The position numbers and the translations under genes were made by a program. From Saprospiraceae bacterium (GTDB lineage Bacteria > Bacteroidota > Bacteroidia > Chitinophagales > Saprospiraceae), in the NCBI GenBank assembly GCA_028285085.1, contig JANQQI010000130.1:28760-92759 (forward strand): 64,000 nt of DNA. Direction: 5' to 3'. Below, in pieces: positions 7,935 to 17,751 of the stretch. The notes beneath the pieces are model-generated. The model searched no databases, was not told the origin of the DNA, and saw nothing but the letters and a program-made list of their open reading frames with translations. Numbering within the stretch: the first letter of the stretch is position 1; each line of letters starts with the position of its first letter.

Positions 7935-10900
7935 ATGGACAGAGAACAACGAATAGCGTCATTGCACCAAAGTGTGAGTGAGCGCATTTTGGTCTTAGAT
8001 GGTGCAATGGGTACCATGATCCAACAATACCAACTGGGTGAGGAAGATTATCGAACTCAGCGTTTTGCTCAGCATTCTTGTGATGTAAAGGGAAATAGCG
8101 ATCTGCTTTCTATTACCCAGCCACAAATCATTGAGGCAATCCATAAGGCTTATCTGGATGCGGGCACGGATATCATAGAGACCAATACCTTTAGTGCAAC
8201 CACAATCGCTCAGGCAGATTACGAAATGGAAGCGCTCGTTTATGAAATGAATCTTGCCTCTGCGCAGATTGCTCGTCGGGCAGCGGATGAATACAGCGCC
8301 ATGAACCCCGATAAACCTCGCTTTGTAGCCGGCGCTATTGGTCCAACTAATAGGACTGCCTCCATTTCTCCGGATGTCAATGACCCCGGCAAGCGTAATG
8401 TGACCTTCGACGAACTAGTGGAAGCCTATTACGAACAAGCTTGTGGTTTGGTAGATGGTGAAGTGGATATAATTTTGATTGAGACCGTGTTTGATACCCT
8501 GAATTGCAAAGCAGCCCTTTTTGCGGTGGACCGACTTTTTGATGAGCGTGGGTTTAAGATTCCGGTGATGGTCTCCGGAACCATTACTGATGCGAGTGGG
8601 CGTACCTTATCGGGCCAAACCGTAGAAGCTTTCTGGATTTCGGTCAACCACATGGATTTATTTAGCGTAGGATTGAATTGTGCTTTAGGGGCTCAGGAGA
8701 TGCGTCAATATGTCGAGGTGTTAGCCAAAATTGCCGATTGTAATGTCAGTGCTTATCCCAATGCCGGCTTGCCCAATGAGTTTGGTGAGTACGATCAGGC
8801 CGCCGAAGAGATGAAAACGTACATCCACGATTTTGCATCCAGTGGCTTCGTCAATATTATTGGAGGCTGTTGTGGAACGACACCCGATCATATCCGTGCC
8901 ATGGCTGAGGCGGTAGAAGGAATTCCTGCTAGATCTATTCCGACGGTAGAAAAACATTCCGCATATAGTGGCCTCGAACCTTTGGTTATGCGTCCCGGAT
9001 TGAACTTTGTGAATATTGGAGAACGGACCAATGTGACCGGATCTCGAAAATTTGCTCGACTAATTAAAACTGGTGATTATACCGAAGCGCTCACTGTAGC
9101 ACAGCAACAAGTAGATGGTGGTGCACAAATCATCGATGTCAATATGGATGAAGGCTTGTTGGATTCAGAACAAGCCATGACGACCTTTTTAAATATGTTG
9201 GCTTCCGAACCAGATATTGCGAAGCTGCCCATCATGATCGATTCTTCAAAATTCGATGTGATTGAAGCCGGTCTGAAGTGTATTCAGGGCAAGTGTATTG
9301 TGAACTCCATTTCGATGAAAGAAGGGGAGGAAGAATTTATTCGGCAGGCAAAAATTGTCCGGCGGTATGGTGCCGCAGCCGTTGTTATGGCCTTTGACGA
9401 ACAAGGGCAGGCAGACACCATCGAGCGCAAAGTTGAAATTTGTGAGCGTGCTTACCGTATTTTGACGGATCAAGTTGGCTTCAAAGCATACGATATTATT
9501 TTTGATCCTAATATTTTTGCGGTGGCTACGGGGATTGAGGAGCATAATGAATATGCCATAAACTTTATCGAAGCCACCCGACAAATTAAGCAGCGCTGTC
9601 CCGGAGCTCGGGTGAGTGGCGGCGTTAGTAATATTTCCTTTTCCTTTCGGGGTAACAACTTGGTACGTGAAGCGATGCACTCGGCATTTCTCTATCATGC
9701 GATTAAGGCCGGAATGGATATGGGGATTGTTAATGCGGGGATGATGGAAGTCTACGAAGATATCCCGAAGGATTTACTCAAATTGGTGGAAGACGTGTTG
9801 TTTAACCGTAGTTCCGATGCCACAGAAGCATTAACCAACTACGCTGAAAGAGTAAAAGGTGGCGGCCGCGTATTACAAAAAGATCTGAGTTGGCGGGAAG
9901 ATAATGTCGAAAAACGCCTCTCCTACGCCCTAGTTAAAGGCATTACCGAATTCATCGAAGCAGACACAGAAGAGGCTCGCCAAAAATATCCTTTGCCACT
10001 TCACGTGATTGAAGGGCCATTGATGGATGGGATGAATATCGTTGGGGACTTGTTTGGAGAAGGGAAGATGTTTTTACCACAAGTGGTGAAGAGCGCTCGG
10101 GTAATGAAAAAAGCTGTGGCTTATCTAACCCCCTTCATTGAGGAAGCCAAGATGGATGGAGGAAGTACTTCCGCTGGTCGCGTACTCATGGCTACTGTAA
10201 AAGGAGATGTACACGATATAGGAAAAAATATTGTCGGAGTCGTTTTGGGGTGTAATAATTTTGAAATTATCGACCTTGGGGTGATGGTTTCGGCGGATAA
10301 GATATTAAAAACGGCGCGACAAGAACAGGTAGATATTATTGGGTTGAGTGGTTTGATCACGCCTTCTCTGGATGAAATGGTCCATGTGGCCAAGGAGATG
10401 GAACGTCAGGGATTTCAATTGCCTTTATTAATTGGTGGCGCCACTACTTCTAAGACCCATACTGCCGTTAAGATCGAGCCTCAATACAAAGGGCCAGTTG
10501 TTCATGTCTTGGATGCGTCTCGAAGTGTTGGTGTAGCCAGTGCGTTGTTAAGTAAAGACGAAGCTGTACGCACCAAATTTGTTGATGGGATCACTAAGGA
10601 ATACCAGCGGGTTCGAGAATTGCGAGGTAACCGCAAGTCCAATAAAAAGTATATTACGCTTAAACAAGCTCGTACCAATCGAATAGCTTTAGATTGGTCA
10701 GATTATACCCCTCCAGTTCCGAAAAAGCCTGGTATTAAAGTCTTCGAAAATTATGACCTAGAAGAACTGACACAGTATATTGATTGGACGCCTTTCTTTG
10801 CTAGTTGGCAACTGCGCGGTAAGTTCCCGGCGATTTTAGAAGATGAGATAGTAGGGGAGGAGTGTAAAAAACTATATAATGATGCTCGGAGTCTGCTACG

Positions 10901-11633
10901 TCGAATTATTGACGAGAAATGGCTCCAGGCTCGTGCGGTGATTGGTGTATTCCCGGCTAATGCAATTACGGAGGATGACATCGCTATTTATGCCAACGAA
11001 CAGCGTGAAGAGGTGTTATTTACTTTGAACCACCTTCGTCAACAACGTCAGAAAGCCCCCGGCCAGAAAAATAACTGTTTAACCGATTTCATTGCTCCGG
11101 CAGATAGTGGATGTGCGGATTACATCGGCGCTTTTGCCGTGACGGCGGGCATTGGTATTGAAGAACACGTTCGGCGCTTCGAGGCAGATAATGATGATTA
11201 TAATGCCATTATGCTTAAGGCGCTGGCAGATCGTCTGGCGGAAGCTTTTGCAGAGCGGATGCACGAGCGGATGCGCAAAGAATTCTGGGGCTATGCAACC
11301 GCGGAGCAATACGATAACGAAGCTTTGATCGCCGAAGAGTATAACGGAATTCGCCCGGCGCCAGGTTATCCGGCCTGTCCCGAGCATACCGAAAAGGCAA
11401 AGCTGTTCGAGTTGCTAGAAGTTGAAGCGAATGCAGGGATTCGTCTTACTGAGAGCTATGCGATGTATCCGGCGGCCGCGGTCAGTGGCTGGTATTTCTC
11501 TCATCCGGAGTCTAAATACTTTGGACTTGGGGAGATTTCAAAAGATCAGATCGAGGATTACGCAAAGCGTAAAGGAATGACCGTGGAAGAGGCTGAGCGC
11601 TGGTTGGCACCAGTGCTGAATTACGATGTCTAG
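7935..11633 (+). CDS. metH: Cobalamin-dependent methionine synthase
   Basis: 1232 residues, full length for MetH, which transfers the methyl group of 5-methyltetrahydrofolate to homocysteine. All four modules are present in order: homocysteine-binding barrel (about 1-325; [11 protein letters not shown], and the zinc cysteines in LNCALGA and [11 protein letters not shown]), pterin-binding barrel (about 345-620; [16 protein letters not shown]), cobalamin cap and Rossmann domains (about 645-880; [13 protein letters not shown] holds the D-x-H-x-x-G cobalt-ligand histidine near residue 757), and the activation domain (about 900-1230; [19 protein letters not shown] and [15 protein letters not shown]). 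No cobalamin riboswitch is recognisable in the short upstream gap and no metF is adjacent. Confidence 0.98.
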   Translation: MDREQRIASLHQSVSERILVLDGAMGTMIQQYQLGEEDYRTQRFAQHSCDVKGNSDLLSITQPQIIEAIHKAYLDAGTDIIETNTFSATTIAQADYEMEALVYEMNLASAQIARRAADEYSAMNPDKPRFVAGAIGPTNRTASISPDVNDPGKRNVTFDELVEAYYEQACGLVDGEVDIILIETVFDTLNCKAALFAVDRLFDERGFKIPVMVSGTITDASGRTLSGQTVEAFWISVNHMDLFSVGLNCALGAQEMRQYVEVLAKIADCNVSAYPNAGLPNEFGEYDQAAEEMKTYIHDFASSGFVNIIGGCCGTTPDHIRAMAEAVEGIPARSIPTVEKHSAYSGLEPLVMRPGLNFVNIGERTNVTGSRKFARLIKTGDYTEALTVAQQQVDGGAQIIDVNMDEGLLDSEQAMTTFLNMLASEPDIAKLPIMIDSSKFDVIEAGLKCIQGKCIVNSISMKEGEEEFIRQAKIVRRYGAAAVVMAFDEQGQADTIERKVEICERAYRILTDQVGFKAYDIIFDPNIFAVATGIEEHNEYAINFIEATRQIKQRCPGARVSGGVSNISFSFRGNNLVREAMHSAFLYHAIKAGMDMGIVNAGMMEVYEDIPKDLLKLVEDVLFNRSSDATEALTNYAERVKGGGRVLQKDLSWREDNVEKRLSYALVKGITEFIEADTEEARQKYPLPLHVIEGPLMDGMNIVGDLFGEGKMFLPQVVKSARVMKKAVAYLTPFIEEAKMDGGSTSAGRVLMATVKGDVHDIGKNIVGVVLGCNNFEIIDLGVMVSADKILKTARQEQVDIIGLSGLITPSLDEMVHVAKEMERQGFQLPLLIGGATTSKTHTAVKIEPQYKGPVVHVLDASRSVGVASALLSKDEAVRTKFVDGITKEYQRVRELRGNRKSNKKYITLKQARTNRIALDWSDYTPPVPKKPGIKVFENYDLEELTQYIDWTPFFASWQLRGKFPAILEDEIVGEECKKLYNDARSLLRRIIDEKWLQARAVIGVFPANAITEDDIAIYANEQREEVLFTLNHLRQQRQKAPGQKNNCLTDFIAPADSGCADYIGAFAVTAGIGIEEHVRRFEADNDDYNAIMLKALADRLAEAFAERMHERMRKEFWGYATAEQYDNEALIAEEYNGIRPAPGYPACPEHTEKAKLFELLEVEANAGIRLTESYAMYPAAAVSGWYFSHPESKYFGLGEISKDQIEDYAKRKGMTVEEAERWLAPVLNYDV

Positions 11634-11669
11634 GCCATCTTTGGTTTGTGTGAAAAATGTTATTTTTGT

Positions 11670-11708
11670 TGAAATTGATCGATCACTAATTGTAATCGAT
11701 CAATTTCA
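11670..11708. promoter_or_regulatory. 14-bp inverted repeat after metH, before the T9SS type B gene
   Basis: Arms 11670-11683 and 11695-11708 (TGAAATTGATCGAT and its exact complement) with an 11-base loop. It is followed by CATTTT, so it may be a weak terminator for metH, or an operator for the next gene: a TATTTTTG -7-like box lies just upstream at 11661-11668 (possible TTTG at 11640-11643, spacing 17, slightly short). Confidence 0.5.
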
Positions 11709-11751
11709 CATTTTAGACAAATCTCATACAAGACAAAAACTAACGGAGCTA

Positions 11752-12570
11752 ATGAAAAAACTTCTCGTACTGGCCTTACTCGGCTTTTCTCTATCTGCCC
11801 ACGCTTCATTTACTTTTGATTTGACCATTCTGGAGCCGACTTGCTCATATCTTTGTGATGCACAGCTTATTGTTGAAAGTACAGCTGCGGACTTACAGCT
11901 TAGTTTGGATAACTCTGACTTCCAGGACGAACTAATAATAAGTGATCTCTGTCCGGGAGAGTATACACTCTATCTGAAAGATGATGATGGCTGTACTGCT
12001 CAAGAGGAAGTTCTCATTTTGGCACCTTTTACCTTTATCATAGACTTGGGGCCAGATATTGAGGCTGAGGCTTTTGATGAAGTGCCCTTAGAAGTCCTTT
12101 CTAATGTTGCTCCTAGTTCGATTGTAGAAATTAGCTGGATGCCGGAAACAGGATTAAGTTGTACTGATTGTAGTACACCGGTAGCTGAATTGAATGAAAC
12201 AGTGACTTATACTGTTACCTTGACTTCTGCCAATGGATGTATAGCTACAGATGAAATTACAGTCTTCGTTGGCGATGCGGAGGTTTTCATCCCTAATGCC
12301 TTTTCGCCTAACTTTGATGGTTACAATGATTTTTTCAACGTCTTCGTTGGCGATGAACGCATTATTGTCCGTCGCATGCAAATCGCTGATAATTGGGGGA
12401 ATGTAGTTTATGATGAGCGCAATTTCAATCCCAGCCTTGAGGTTTGGGGCTGGGATGGCAGCTTCAGAGGAAAAATGATGCAACCTAATGTATTTATCTA
12501 TTTTATAGAGTTAGGATTCCCAGATGGGTCCATTGAGCAATTCCACGGTGATGTCACTTTAATCAGATAA
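11752..12570 (+). CDS. Secreted protein with gliding-motility-type (T9SS type B) C-terminal domain
   Basis: 272 residues from the ATG at 11752 (MKKLLVLALLGFSLSAHA signal peptide); the frame is open further upstream to 11626 but that part overlaps metH and carries no signal. Central region has Ig-like/SprB-style segments with paired cysteines (PTCSYLCDAQL, SDLCPGEYTLYLKDDDGCTA, LSCTDCSTPVAE, NGCIATDEI). The last about 90 residues are the type B sorting domain: EVFIPNAFSPNFDGYNDFF, MQIADNWGNVVYDERNF, WGWDGSFRGKMMQPNVFIYF. Expected to be secreted by T9SS and remain on the surface. It lies just upstream of the polysaccharide locus but is probably a separate unit. Confidence 0.9.
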   Translation: MKKLLVLALLGFSLSAHASFTFDLTILEPTCSYLCDAQLIVESTAADLQLSLDNSDFQDELIISDLCPGEYTLYLKDDDGCTAQEEVLILAPFTFIIDLGPDIEAEAFDEVPLEVLSNVAPSSIVEISWMPETGLSCTDCSTPVAELNETVTYTVTLTSANGCIATDEITVFVGDAEVFIPNAFSPNFDGYNDFFNVFVGDERIIVRRMQIADNWGNVVYDERNFNPSLEVWGWDGSFRGKMMQPNVFIYFIELGFPDGSIEQFHGDVTLIR

Positions 12571-12672
12571 CTAGTCTGTTTACCTGCGTCAACCACCGTA
12601 TGAAAAAAAGCCTGAGCCTCAGACACTAAGGATAAATTAACAGTCTATTATATACGTAGTGTTCAATAATCT

Positions 12673-12707
12673 ACTTACTTTTGCCCCGATATTTAGAAAA
12701 AGTAAGT
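12673..12707. promoter_or_regulatory. Promoter region of the polysaccharide operon with overlapping inverted repeat
   Basis: TACTTTTG at 12676-12683 matches the Bacteroidota -7 box, about 95 bases before the wza-like gene; no clear -33. It is embedded in a 10-bp perfect inverted repeat (12673-12682 and 12698-12707, ACTTACTTTT and complement, loop 15). A second small hairpin (12723-12740, TGGGTA/TACCCA) follows in the leader. There is no T-run after either, so these look like operator or leader structures rather than terminators. Confidence 0.45.
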
Positions 12708-12776
12708 TTACTATCGTCGTCCTGGGTAGCCGAATACCCAATTAGAACATTGTAAGAAGCACTAACTACAAATTTT

Positions 12777-15700
12777 ATGAAAAGACTGTTTGGGGTACTC
12801 CTGCTGTTACTGCTTTCCACGGTCATTCTTACTGCACAACCTATTACCGAAGAACAAGCTCGTCAAGAACTAGATAAGTTGGGATTGGAAGAGGATGCTG
12901 TTCGAGCTAAGTTATTGGAAAGAGGAATTGATATCGACAATATTAATCCAAATAATCCGGCAGAAGTTTTAGCAATTGAGCAGGCCCTAGAGGAAGTAAT
13001 TCAAGAGCTAGAAGCAGAAAAGCAAGCTGCTGCTGCTGTCCAAAATGAATCAACTACCGACCCTAGGACAACCGAGGCACCTTTAGTTCCTGGATCTCCC
13101 ACTATAGACACATTGGCTCCGGAGCCATCTCAGGTTCAGGTAGATCCTACGGAAGAGGCTATTGAATTAATCAAGGAGACAGATAATCAAGCCGAGATAG
13201 TGGAAGACATTGTTGATGCACAAAATGATCTGCCCGCCTCTTCTTCAATTTTTGGACAACACGTTTTTCGTAATAAAAGTATAAAACTGTACCGTCAATC
13301 GGAGGATATCAAGCCGCCAGATTCTTATGTGCTTGGCGTTGGAGATATCATTGCGGTATCAATTTGGGGGCAATCTCAGGAAGGTGGCGTTTATGAAATT
13401 AATAAAGCCGGTTATATTAAACCGACTGCGATGCCTCGAATTTTTCTTAAGGGGATTTCCTATGGAAAAGCTAAATCATTATTGAGACAACGCTTTGGTC
13501 AATATTATGCTTTTCGGCCGGAAGAATTTGAAGTCACTATTAACTACTCACGAACGATCACCGTTAACATCTCAGGAGAAGCCATAAACTACGGGAGTTT
13601 TACTATTCCCGCGATTAACACCGCCTTTAATGCTTTGGTTGCAGCTGGTGGACCGAGTGATATAGGTAGTGTAAGAAAGATAAAGCTGATTCGTGCCGGA
13701 CAACAGGCTCAAAACATCGACATTTATCAATATTTATTGAATCCTACGGAGTCGGCCAATTATTATCTTGAGGAGAATGATTTCATTCATATACCTACAG
13801 CTGAAAGATTAGTTGAAATCAATGGTGCGATTAAGCGGCCTTTCCGCTATGAACTTATTGAAGGGGAAAACCTGAAACAGCTCATTGAATACGCTGGAGG
13901 CTTCCAACCGCGAGCATATTTGGGGAACATTCAGGTACGAAGAACTATCAATGGTGAACAGGTTATTTTAGATATTGACTATAATGATCTGCAACAAAAA
14001 AATATTGATTTCACCTTGTTGCCCGATGATGCTGTGACGGTAAAGATTATTCCGGAGCCATATGATCGATTTACAGAAATTCAAGGAGCCGTCGAACTTC
14101 CCGGACGTTATGCCTTTACCCCAAATATGCGAGTAAGTGATCTTATTCAGAAGGGACAGCTTCGTGAAGGTGCTAGAAGTGATGTGGCTTACATGCAAAG
14201 ATCAAATCTAGATGGAACGGCTCGTTATGTACGCTTAGATATCGAGGTCATTTTAGCTGATCCGACCAGTCCTTCGAATTTGCTACTCCAACCAAATGAT
14301 CGAATTATTATCTACAGTGAAGAGCAATTCACAGAAAAGTCTACCTTTTCTGTATCCGGGGCAGTGCGTAGTCCGGTCACTCTACCTTACGATGTAAGTC
14401 AGTCAATTCGGATCAGTGATGCTATTGTTTTAGCCGGAGGAGCTATTCCACAAGTTGCTCAATATGGATACGTGAAACGAACGAATCCTTTGATTCGATC
14501 GGATGTTAGATATTTGCGTGTCGACGTTCAGGCCATTTTAGGTGATACTTCCGTGCAGGATAACTTTGTACTAGAGCCATTTGATGAGTTGATAGTTTAT
14601 TCTCAGGAAAGCTTCGAGGAAGGGGCTACGGTCTCCATCGTTGGGGCAGTTCGTTCACCTGGGAATTATGAATATGACGAAGAACTTAGAGTTAGTGATC
14701 TAATCTATTTTTCAAGTGGATTGCGTATTGACGCTACTGATTTTGCTTACATTGCTCGTTTGGATCCAACGACTCGATTACACACGGATTATATTCGTGT
14801 TGATTTGGCCGCCATCCAGGCGAATCTACAATCTCAAGAGAACGCCTATCTCCAACCATTTGATATCCTTACCATCTACTCGAAAAGAACATTTACGGAT
14901 CAGACTACAATTACTGTAGCAGGGGCCGTTCGGAAACCGAGTGAATTACCTTTCGCTGCTGTATTTACCCTGAAGGATGCATTAACCTTATCAGGGGGAT
15001 TAAAAATGGAAGCTTCTAAAAGCAGGATTGATATTTTTCGAATCGACATTGAAAATGATCAGTCTACGCAAACGATAGCTGCTACTTTGCAAGTCGATGA
15101 GAATTACGATTTGGTATCAGGCGGAGATTTTCAGTTGATGCCTTATGACTTAATTGTTGTCAGACGGATACCTGATTTTGAATTCCAGCAAGTTGTTACT
15201 GTTAATGGCGCGGTGAAATATCCTGGTGCGTACTCTCTGATCGCAGATAATGAAAGATTGCGAAGTGTCATTGAGCGTGCTGGTGGGATCGGTACTGAAG
15301 CCTTCCCCGGAGGGGCTACATTGTACCGCTCAAAAGATAATGTCGGGTATATCATTATTGATTTGGATGATGTCCTAAAAGATAGAGGTGCAGTGACAAA
15401 TTTCATTTTGCACGCTGGCGATGTGATTAATATTCCAGAGAGTCAAGATCTGGTCACCATTGCTGGTGCAACCCGGGCAATCGAATTGTATCCGGATAAG
15501 GTATTGGAAGGGGGCAAATTTAATGTTGCCTTTCATCGGGGAAAAAATGCCAAGTGGTATGTCAATGAGTACGCTGCCGGAGTAGGAGAGAAAGGGCGAA
15601 GCCGTCTGATAACGGTGGAGCATGCCAATGGTGAGATTAAGCGGACTAAGAATTTTCTTTTCTTTAAAACCTACCCTAAGGTGCGTCCAGGGTCGACAAT

Positions 15701-15851
15701 TACCGTTGGTGTTAAGCCGGTTAAGCCTAAAAAAGAACGTGAAAAGGATGAAAGAGAACGTGTAAACTGGGGTAAAACGTTAGCTGATTCTCTGGCGCAA
15801 GCCACCGCAATATTATCCCTCATATTGTTAGTTCAACAAATTGGCAATTAG
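12777..15851 (+). CDS. Wza-like polysaccharide export protein with many SLBB repeats
   Basis: 1024 residues, far longer than classical Wza (about 380). A signal peptide (LLLLLSTVILTAQP) is followed by a charged helical region (about 20-175, Glu/Gln-rich), the polysaccharide export domain (about 178-262, SYVLGVGDIIAVSIWG), and then at least seven SLBB-type repeats recognisable by the sequence V-x-G-A-V-x-x-P (for example NGAIKRPFRYEL, QGAVELPGRYAF, SGAVRSPVTLPY, VGAVRSPGNYEY, AGAVRKPSELPF, NGAVKYPGAYSL) and a degenerate last one. A hydrophobic helix ends the protein (about 1003-1022). No lipobox is evident. It should form the periplasm-spanning/outer-membrane export channel. First gene of the locus, 3 bases before wzz. 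Confidence 0.92.
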   Translation: MKRLFGVLLLLLLSTVILTAQPITEEQARQELDKLGLEEDAVRAKLLERGIDIDNINPNNPAEVLAIEQALEEVIQELEAEKQAAAAVQNESTTDPRTTEAPLVPGSPTIDTLAPEPSQVQVDPTEEAIELIKETDNQAEIVEDIVDAQNDLPASSSIFGQHVFRNKSIKLYRQSEDIKPPDSYVLGVGDIIAVSIWGQSQEGGVYEINKAGYIKPTAMPRIFLKGISYGKAKSLLRQRFGQYYAFRPEEFEVTINYSRTITVNISGEAINYGSFTIPAINTAFNALVAAGGPSDIGSVRKIKLIRAGQQAQNIDIYQYLLNPTESANYYLEENDFIHIPTAERLVEINGAIKRPFRYELIEGENLKQLIEYAGGFQPRAYLGNIQVRRTINGEQVILDIDYNDLQQKNIDFTLLPDDAVTVKIIPEPYDRFTEIQGAVELPGRYAFTPNMRVSDLIQKGQLREGARSDVAYMQRSNLDGTARYVRLDIEVILADPTSPSNLLLQPNDRIIIYSEEQFTEKSTFSVSGAVRSPVTLPYDVSQSIRISDAIVLAGGAIPQVAQYGYVKRTNPLIRSDVRYLRVDVQAILGDTSVQDNFVLEPFDELIVYSQESFEEGATVSIVGAVRSPGNYEYDEELRVSDLIYFSSGLRIDATDFAYIARLDPTTRLHTDYIRVDLAAIQANLQSQENAYLQPFDILTIYSKRTFTDQTTITVAGAVRKPSELPFAAVFTLKDALTLSGGLKMEASKSRIDIFRIDIENDQSTQTIAATLQVDENYDLVSGGDFQLMPYDLIVVRRIPDFEFQQVVTVNGAVKYPGAYSLIADNERLRSVIERAGGIGTEAFPGGATLYRSKDNVGYIIIDLDDVLKDRGAVTNFILHAGDVINIPESQDLVTIAGATRAIELYPDKVLEGGKFNVAFHRGKNAKWYVNEYAAGVGEKGRSRLITVEHANGEIKRTKNFLFFKTYPKVRPGSTITVGVKPVKPKKEREKDERERVNWGKTLADSLAQATAILSLILLVQQIGN

Positions 15852-15854
15852 GAG

Positions 15855-16964
15855 ATGAGTAATCAATATCAAGATGATCCATTAGATGAGGAAAAAGGCC
15901 TGACACTACAAGAGCTATTTCTGATAATTAAGGTTTATTATCAGGAAATCATTAAATCTTGGAAGTTAGTAGGAGGAATTATCATTATTGTGGTAAGCTT
16001 ATTCGTATTAAGAGCTCTTCTCACTCCTGTTGTTTATCCCGCACAATTGACCTTTATGGTGAATGAAGAAGAAGGGGGAGGGATTGGAGGTGCTATGGTG
16101 ATACTTAGTCAGTTTGGATTTGGTGGAGGTAGCGGTGGAGGAAAGTATAATCTGGAGAAGATTATTGAGCTATCCAAAACGATGCGTATTCTTCATCTGG
16201 TACTTTTTGATACTTTAGAACTAGACGGGCAATCGGATTTCTTGGCCAATCACATTATTGATCTCTACGATCTACATGATGAATGGTCCGATAGCAAAGA
16301 AGAACGACTGCACAATTTTAAATTTACCGATAACAAAGTTGAGGAATTTGACCGGGTGGCGAATGGCGCCATGAAAGCTTTACAAGGAATAATTATCGGA
16401 AGTGAAAAGAAAAAAGGAATTTATCAGACGAGAATAAATGATGACACAGGGATTATGACCCTAAAAGTAGATGGGCTTGATGAGACCTTTTCCATAGCCC
16501 TGACCAATTCCATTTATCACCACCTTAGTCATTATTACACCGATAAAGCCATTGAAAAGCAACAATTTACCTTTGACGTGGTGAAGTTAAAGGTCGATTC
16601 CATTCAAGGGGCTTTGGCCTCGGCCGAGTATCGTTTGGCTAATTTTAAAGACTCTAATCGTCGCTTGTGGTCAAAAACGTCAAGTTTAGAAGAACAGCGT
16701 CTGAGCCGAGATGTCCAAATGCTAACAGTTATGTATGGCGAAGCTATTCGAAACCTTGAGATCGCAGATTTCTCTTTGAAAAATAAGACTCCTTTTATAC
16801 AACTCATAGATGCCCCTACTGCCCCTATATCTCCCCAAACTTCCTCTAAGCTGAAAGCCATTTTGATCGGTGGCTTTTTAGGTGGTATACTTGCTTTTGG
16901 TTTTGTCATAGCTCGTAAATTTTTCCAAGACAACTTGCTTAAAAAAGAAGAAGCCACAATTTGA
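15855..16964 (+). CDS. Wzz-type chain-length determinant / polysaccharide co-polymerase
   Basis: 369 residues with the Wzz layout: cytosolic N terminus, membrane helix 1 (about 36-57, LVGGIIIIVVSLFVLRALL), a periplasmic helical domain, a proline-rich motif before the second helix (DAPTAPISPQTSS) and membrane helix 2 (about 335-356, AILIGGFLGGILAFGFVIA). No C-terminal kinase domain, so it is not a full Wzc; it regulates modal chain length with the Wzy polymerase encoded at 31717 and likely contacts the Wza-like protein. A glycine-rich loop (GGGIGGAMVILSQFGFGGG) lies just after helix 1. The 3-base gap to the export gene indicates co-translation. Confidence 0.88.
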   Translation: MSNQYQDDPLDEEKGLTLQELFLIIKVYYQEIIKSWKLVGGIIIIVVSLFVLRALLTPVVYPAQLTFMVNEEEGGGIGGAMVILSQFGFGGGSGGGKYNLEKIIELSKTMRILHLVLFDTLELDGQSDFLANHIIDLYDLHDEWSDSKEERLHNFKFTDNKVEEFDRVANGAMKALQGIIIGSEKKKGIYQTRINDDTGIMTLKVDGLDETFSIALTNSIYHHLSHYYTDKAIEKQQFTFDVVKLKVDSIQGALASAEYRLANFKDSNRRLWSKTSSLEEQRLSRDVQMLTVMYGEAIRNLEIADFSLKNKTPFIQLIDAPTAPISPQTSSKLKAILIGGFLGGILAFGFVIARKFFQDNLLKKEEATI

Positions 16965-17040
16965 GCCCTTGCTGGTAATGGATAACCATAGGTTGAATAA
17001 TAACCGTTAAACGAGCTCTATATTAATAATTATTCTAACG

Positions 17041-17072
17041 TTTGGATATATTCAGGACTTTGAGTAATTTTG
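17041..17072 (+). promoter_or_regulatory. Internal promoter TTTG-N20-TAATTTTG with overlapping palindrome
   Basis: TTTG at 17041-17044 and TAATTTTG at 17065-17072 are 20 bases apart, a full Bacteroidota promoter match. The -7 box lies in a 21-base palindrome 17060-17080 (TTGAGTAA, loop TTTTG, TTACTCAA) that would be an ideal operator. A start near 17079 leaves only about 11 bases before the ATG at 17090. Confidence 0.6.
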
Positions 17073-17089
17073 TTACTCAATATTAGTGG

Positions 17090-17626
17090 ATGATTGAAAC
17101 ATTAATTTCTTCTAAAACTAGGATCAAGTTGCTATTGAAGTTCTTTCTCAATAGCAGTACTACGTCTTATTTGCGAGGCTTGGAGAACGAATTTGGTGAT
17201 TCTACTAATGCGATTCGGATCGAATTAAATAAATTAGAAAATGCAGGGATGCTGCGATCGGCCTTGAAGGGAAATAAGAAAATCTTTCAAGCCAATACTA
17301 GCCATCCCCTGTTTACGGAGATCCATAATATATTGCTTAAGCACATTGGTTTAGATCAAATCATTGCTAATGTAGTAGAGCGCCTAGGGGATGTAGAACG
17401 AGTTTATTTGATAGGTGGTTTTGCTAAAGGCATTGATAGTCAGGTGATTGATCTGATATTTGTAGGTTCGATAGATAAAACTTATTTGATCCATCTTATC
17501 GAAAAAGTAGAGAAGTTAATCCAGCGGAAGGTCCGATATCTCATCTACGAAGAAAGTGAATTATCGGATGTTATGTTGAAAGACATGAATCCAGAGCGGC
17601 TTTTGCTTTGGTCAAAAGATAACTAG
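17090..17626 (+). CDS. Winged-helix regulator fused to degenerate nucleotidyltransferase-like domain
   Basis: 178 residues. Residues about 1-85 form an ArsR-like winged helix (SKTRIKLLLKFFLNSSTTSY, then DSTNAIRIELNKLENAGMLRS as recognition helix and wing). Residues about 90-178 resemble a MNT-type nucleotidyltransferase: VERVYLIGGFAKGIDSQVIDLIFVG has the position of the G-S-x-A-x-G-x-x-x-x-x-D-D motif, but the catalytic serine and the paired acidic residues are altered, so the domain is probably a non-catalytic sensor. It sits between wzz and the sugar genes and has its own promoter with a palindrome over the -7 box, suggesting that it regulates this locus, perhaps including itself. Similar genes recur in Bacteroidota polysaccharide loci as far as I recall. 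Confidence 0.75.
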   Translation: MIETLISSKTRIKLLLKFFLNSSTTSYLRGLENEFGDSTNAIRIELNKLENAGMLRSALKGNKKIFQANTSHPLFTEIHNILLKHIGLDQIIANVVERLGDVERVYLIGGFAKGIDSQVIDLIFVGSIDKTYLIHLIEKVEKLIQRKVRYLIYEESELSDVMLKDMNPERLLLWSKDN

Positions 17627-17706
17627 TCCATCAGTCTGAATATTGTAAAGGCAATCTTTCTATGATGCGGCTAAAGATTACTTTGATGTATTATAAATTA
17701 GGTGCA

Positions 17707-17747
17707 AGATTGTAAAGGCTAGTATTTACTAGCCTTCAATCTTTTTT
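17707..17747 (+). terminator. Terminator or attenuator immediately before wlbB-like gene
   Basis: A long hairpin: outer arms AGATTG/CAATCT and inner arms AAGGCTAGTA/TACTAGCCTT, 17707-17742, followed by TTTTT to 17747. It is the strongest intrinsic terminator within the locus and ends only four bases before the ATG at 17752. All downstream sugar genes therefore lie behind it unless polymerase is made resistant; the UpxY/NusG-like gene at 19403 is the obvious candidate factor. Confidence 0.8.
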
Positions 17748-17751
17748 GAAA

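Noticed and set aside
9246..9698. 150-residue antisense ORF in metH
   Set aside because: Shadow of a highly conserved coding region; no family features of its own.
11626..11751. Longer start for the T9SS type B protein
   Set aside because: This part overlaps the end of metH and an inverted repeat; the signal peptide begins at 11752.
12777..15851. Possible tandem DNA repeat in the wza-like gene
   Set aside because: SLBB units are similar as protein but diverged in DNA; no recent tandem duplication.
17746..17751. TTG start for wlbB
   Set aside because: Falls in the T-run of the terminator; ATG 17752 is directly downstream.
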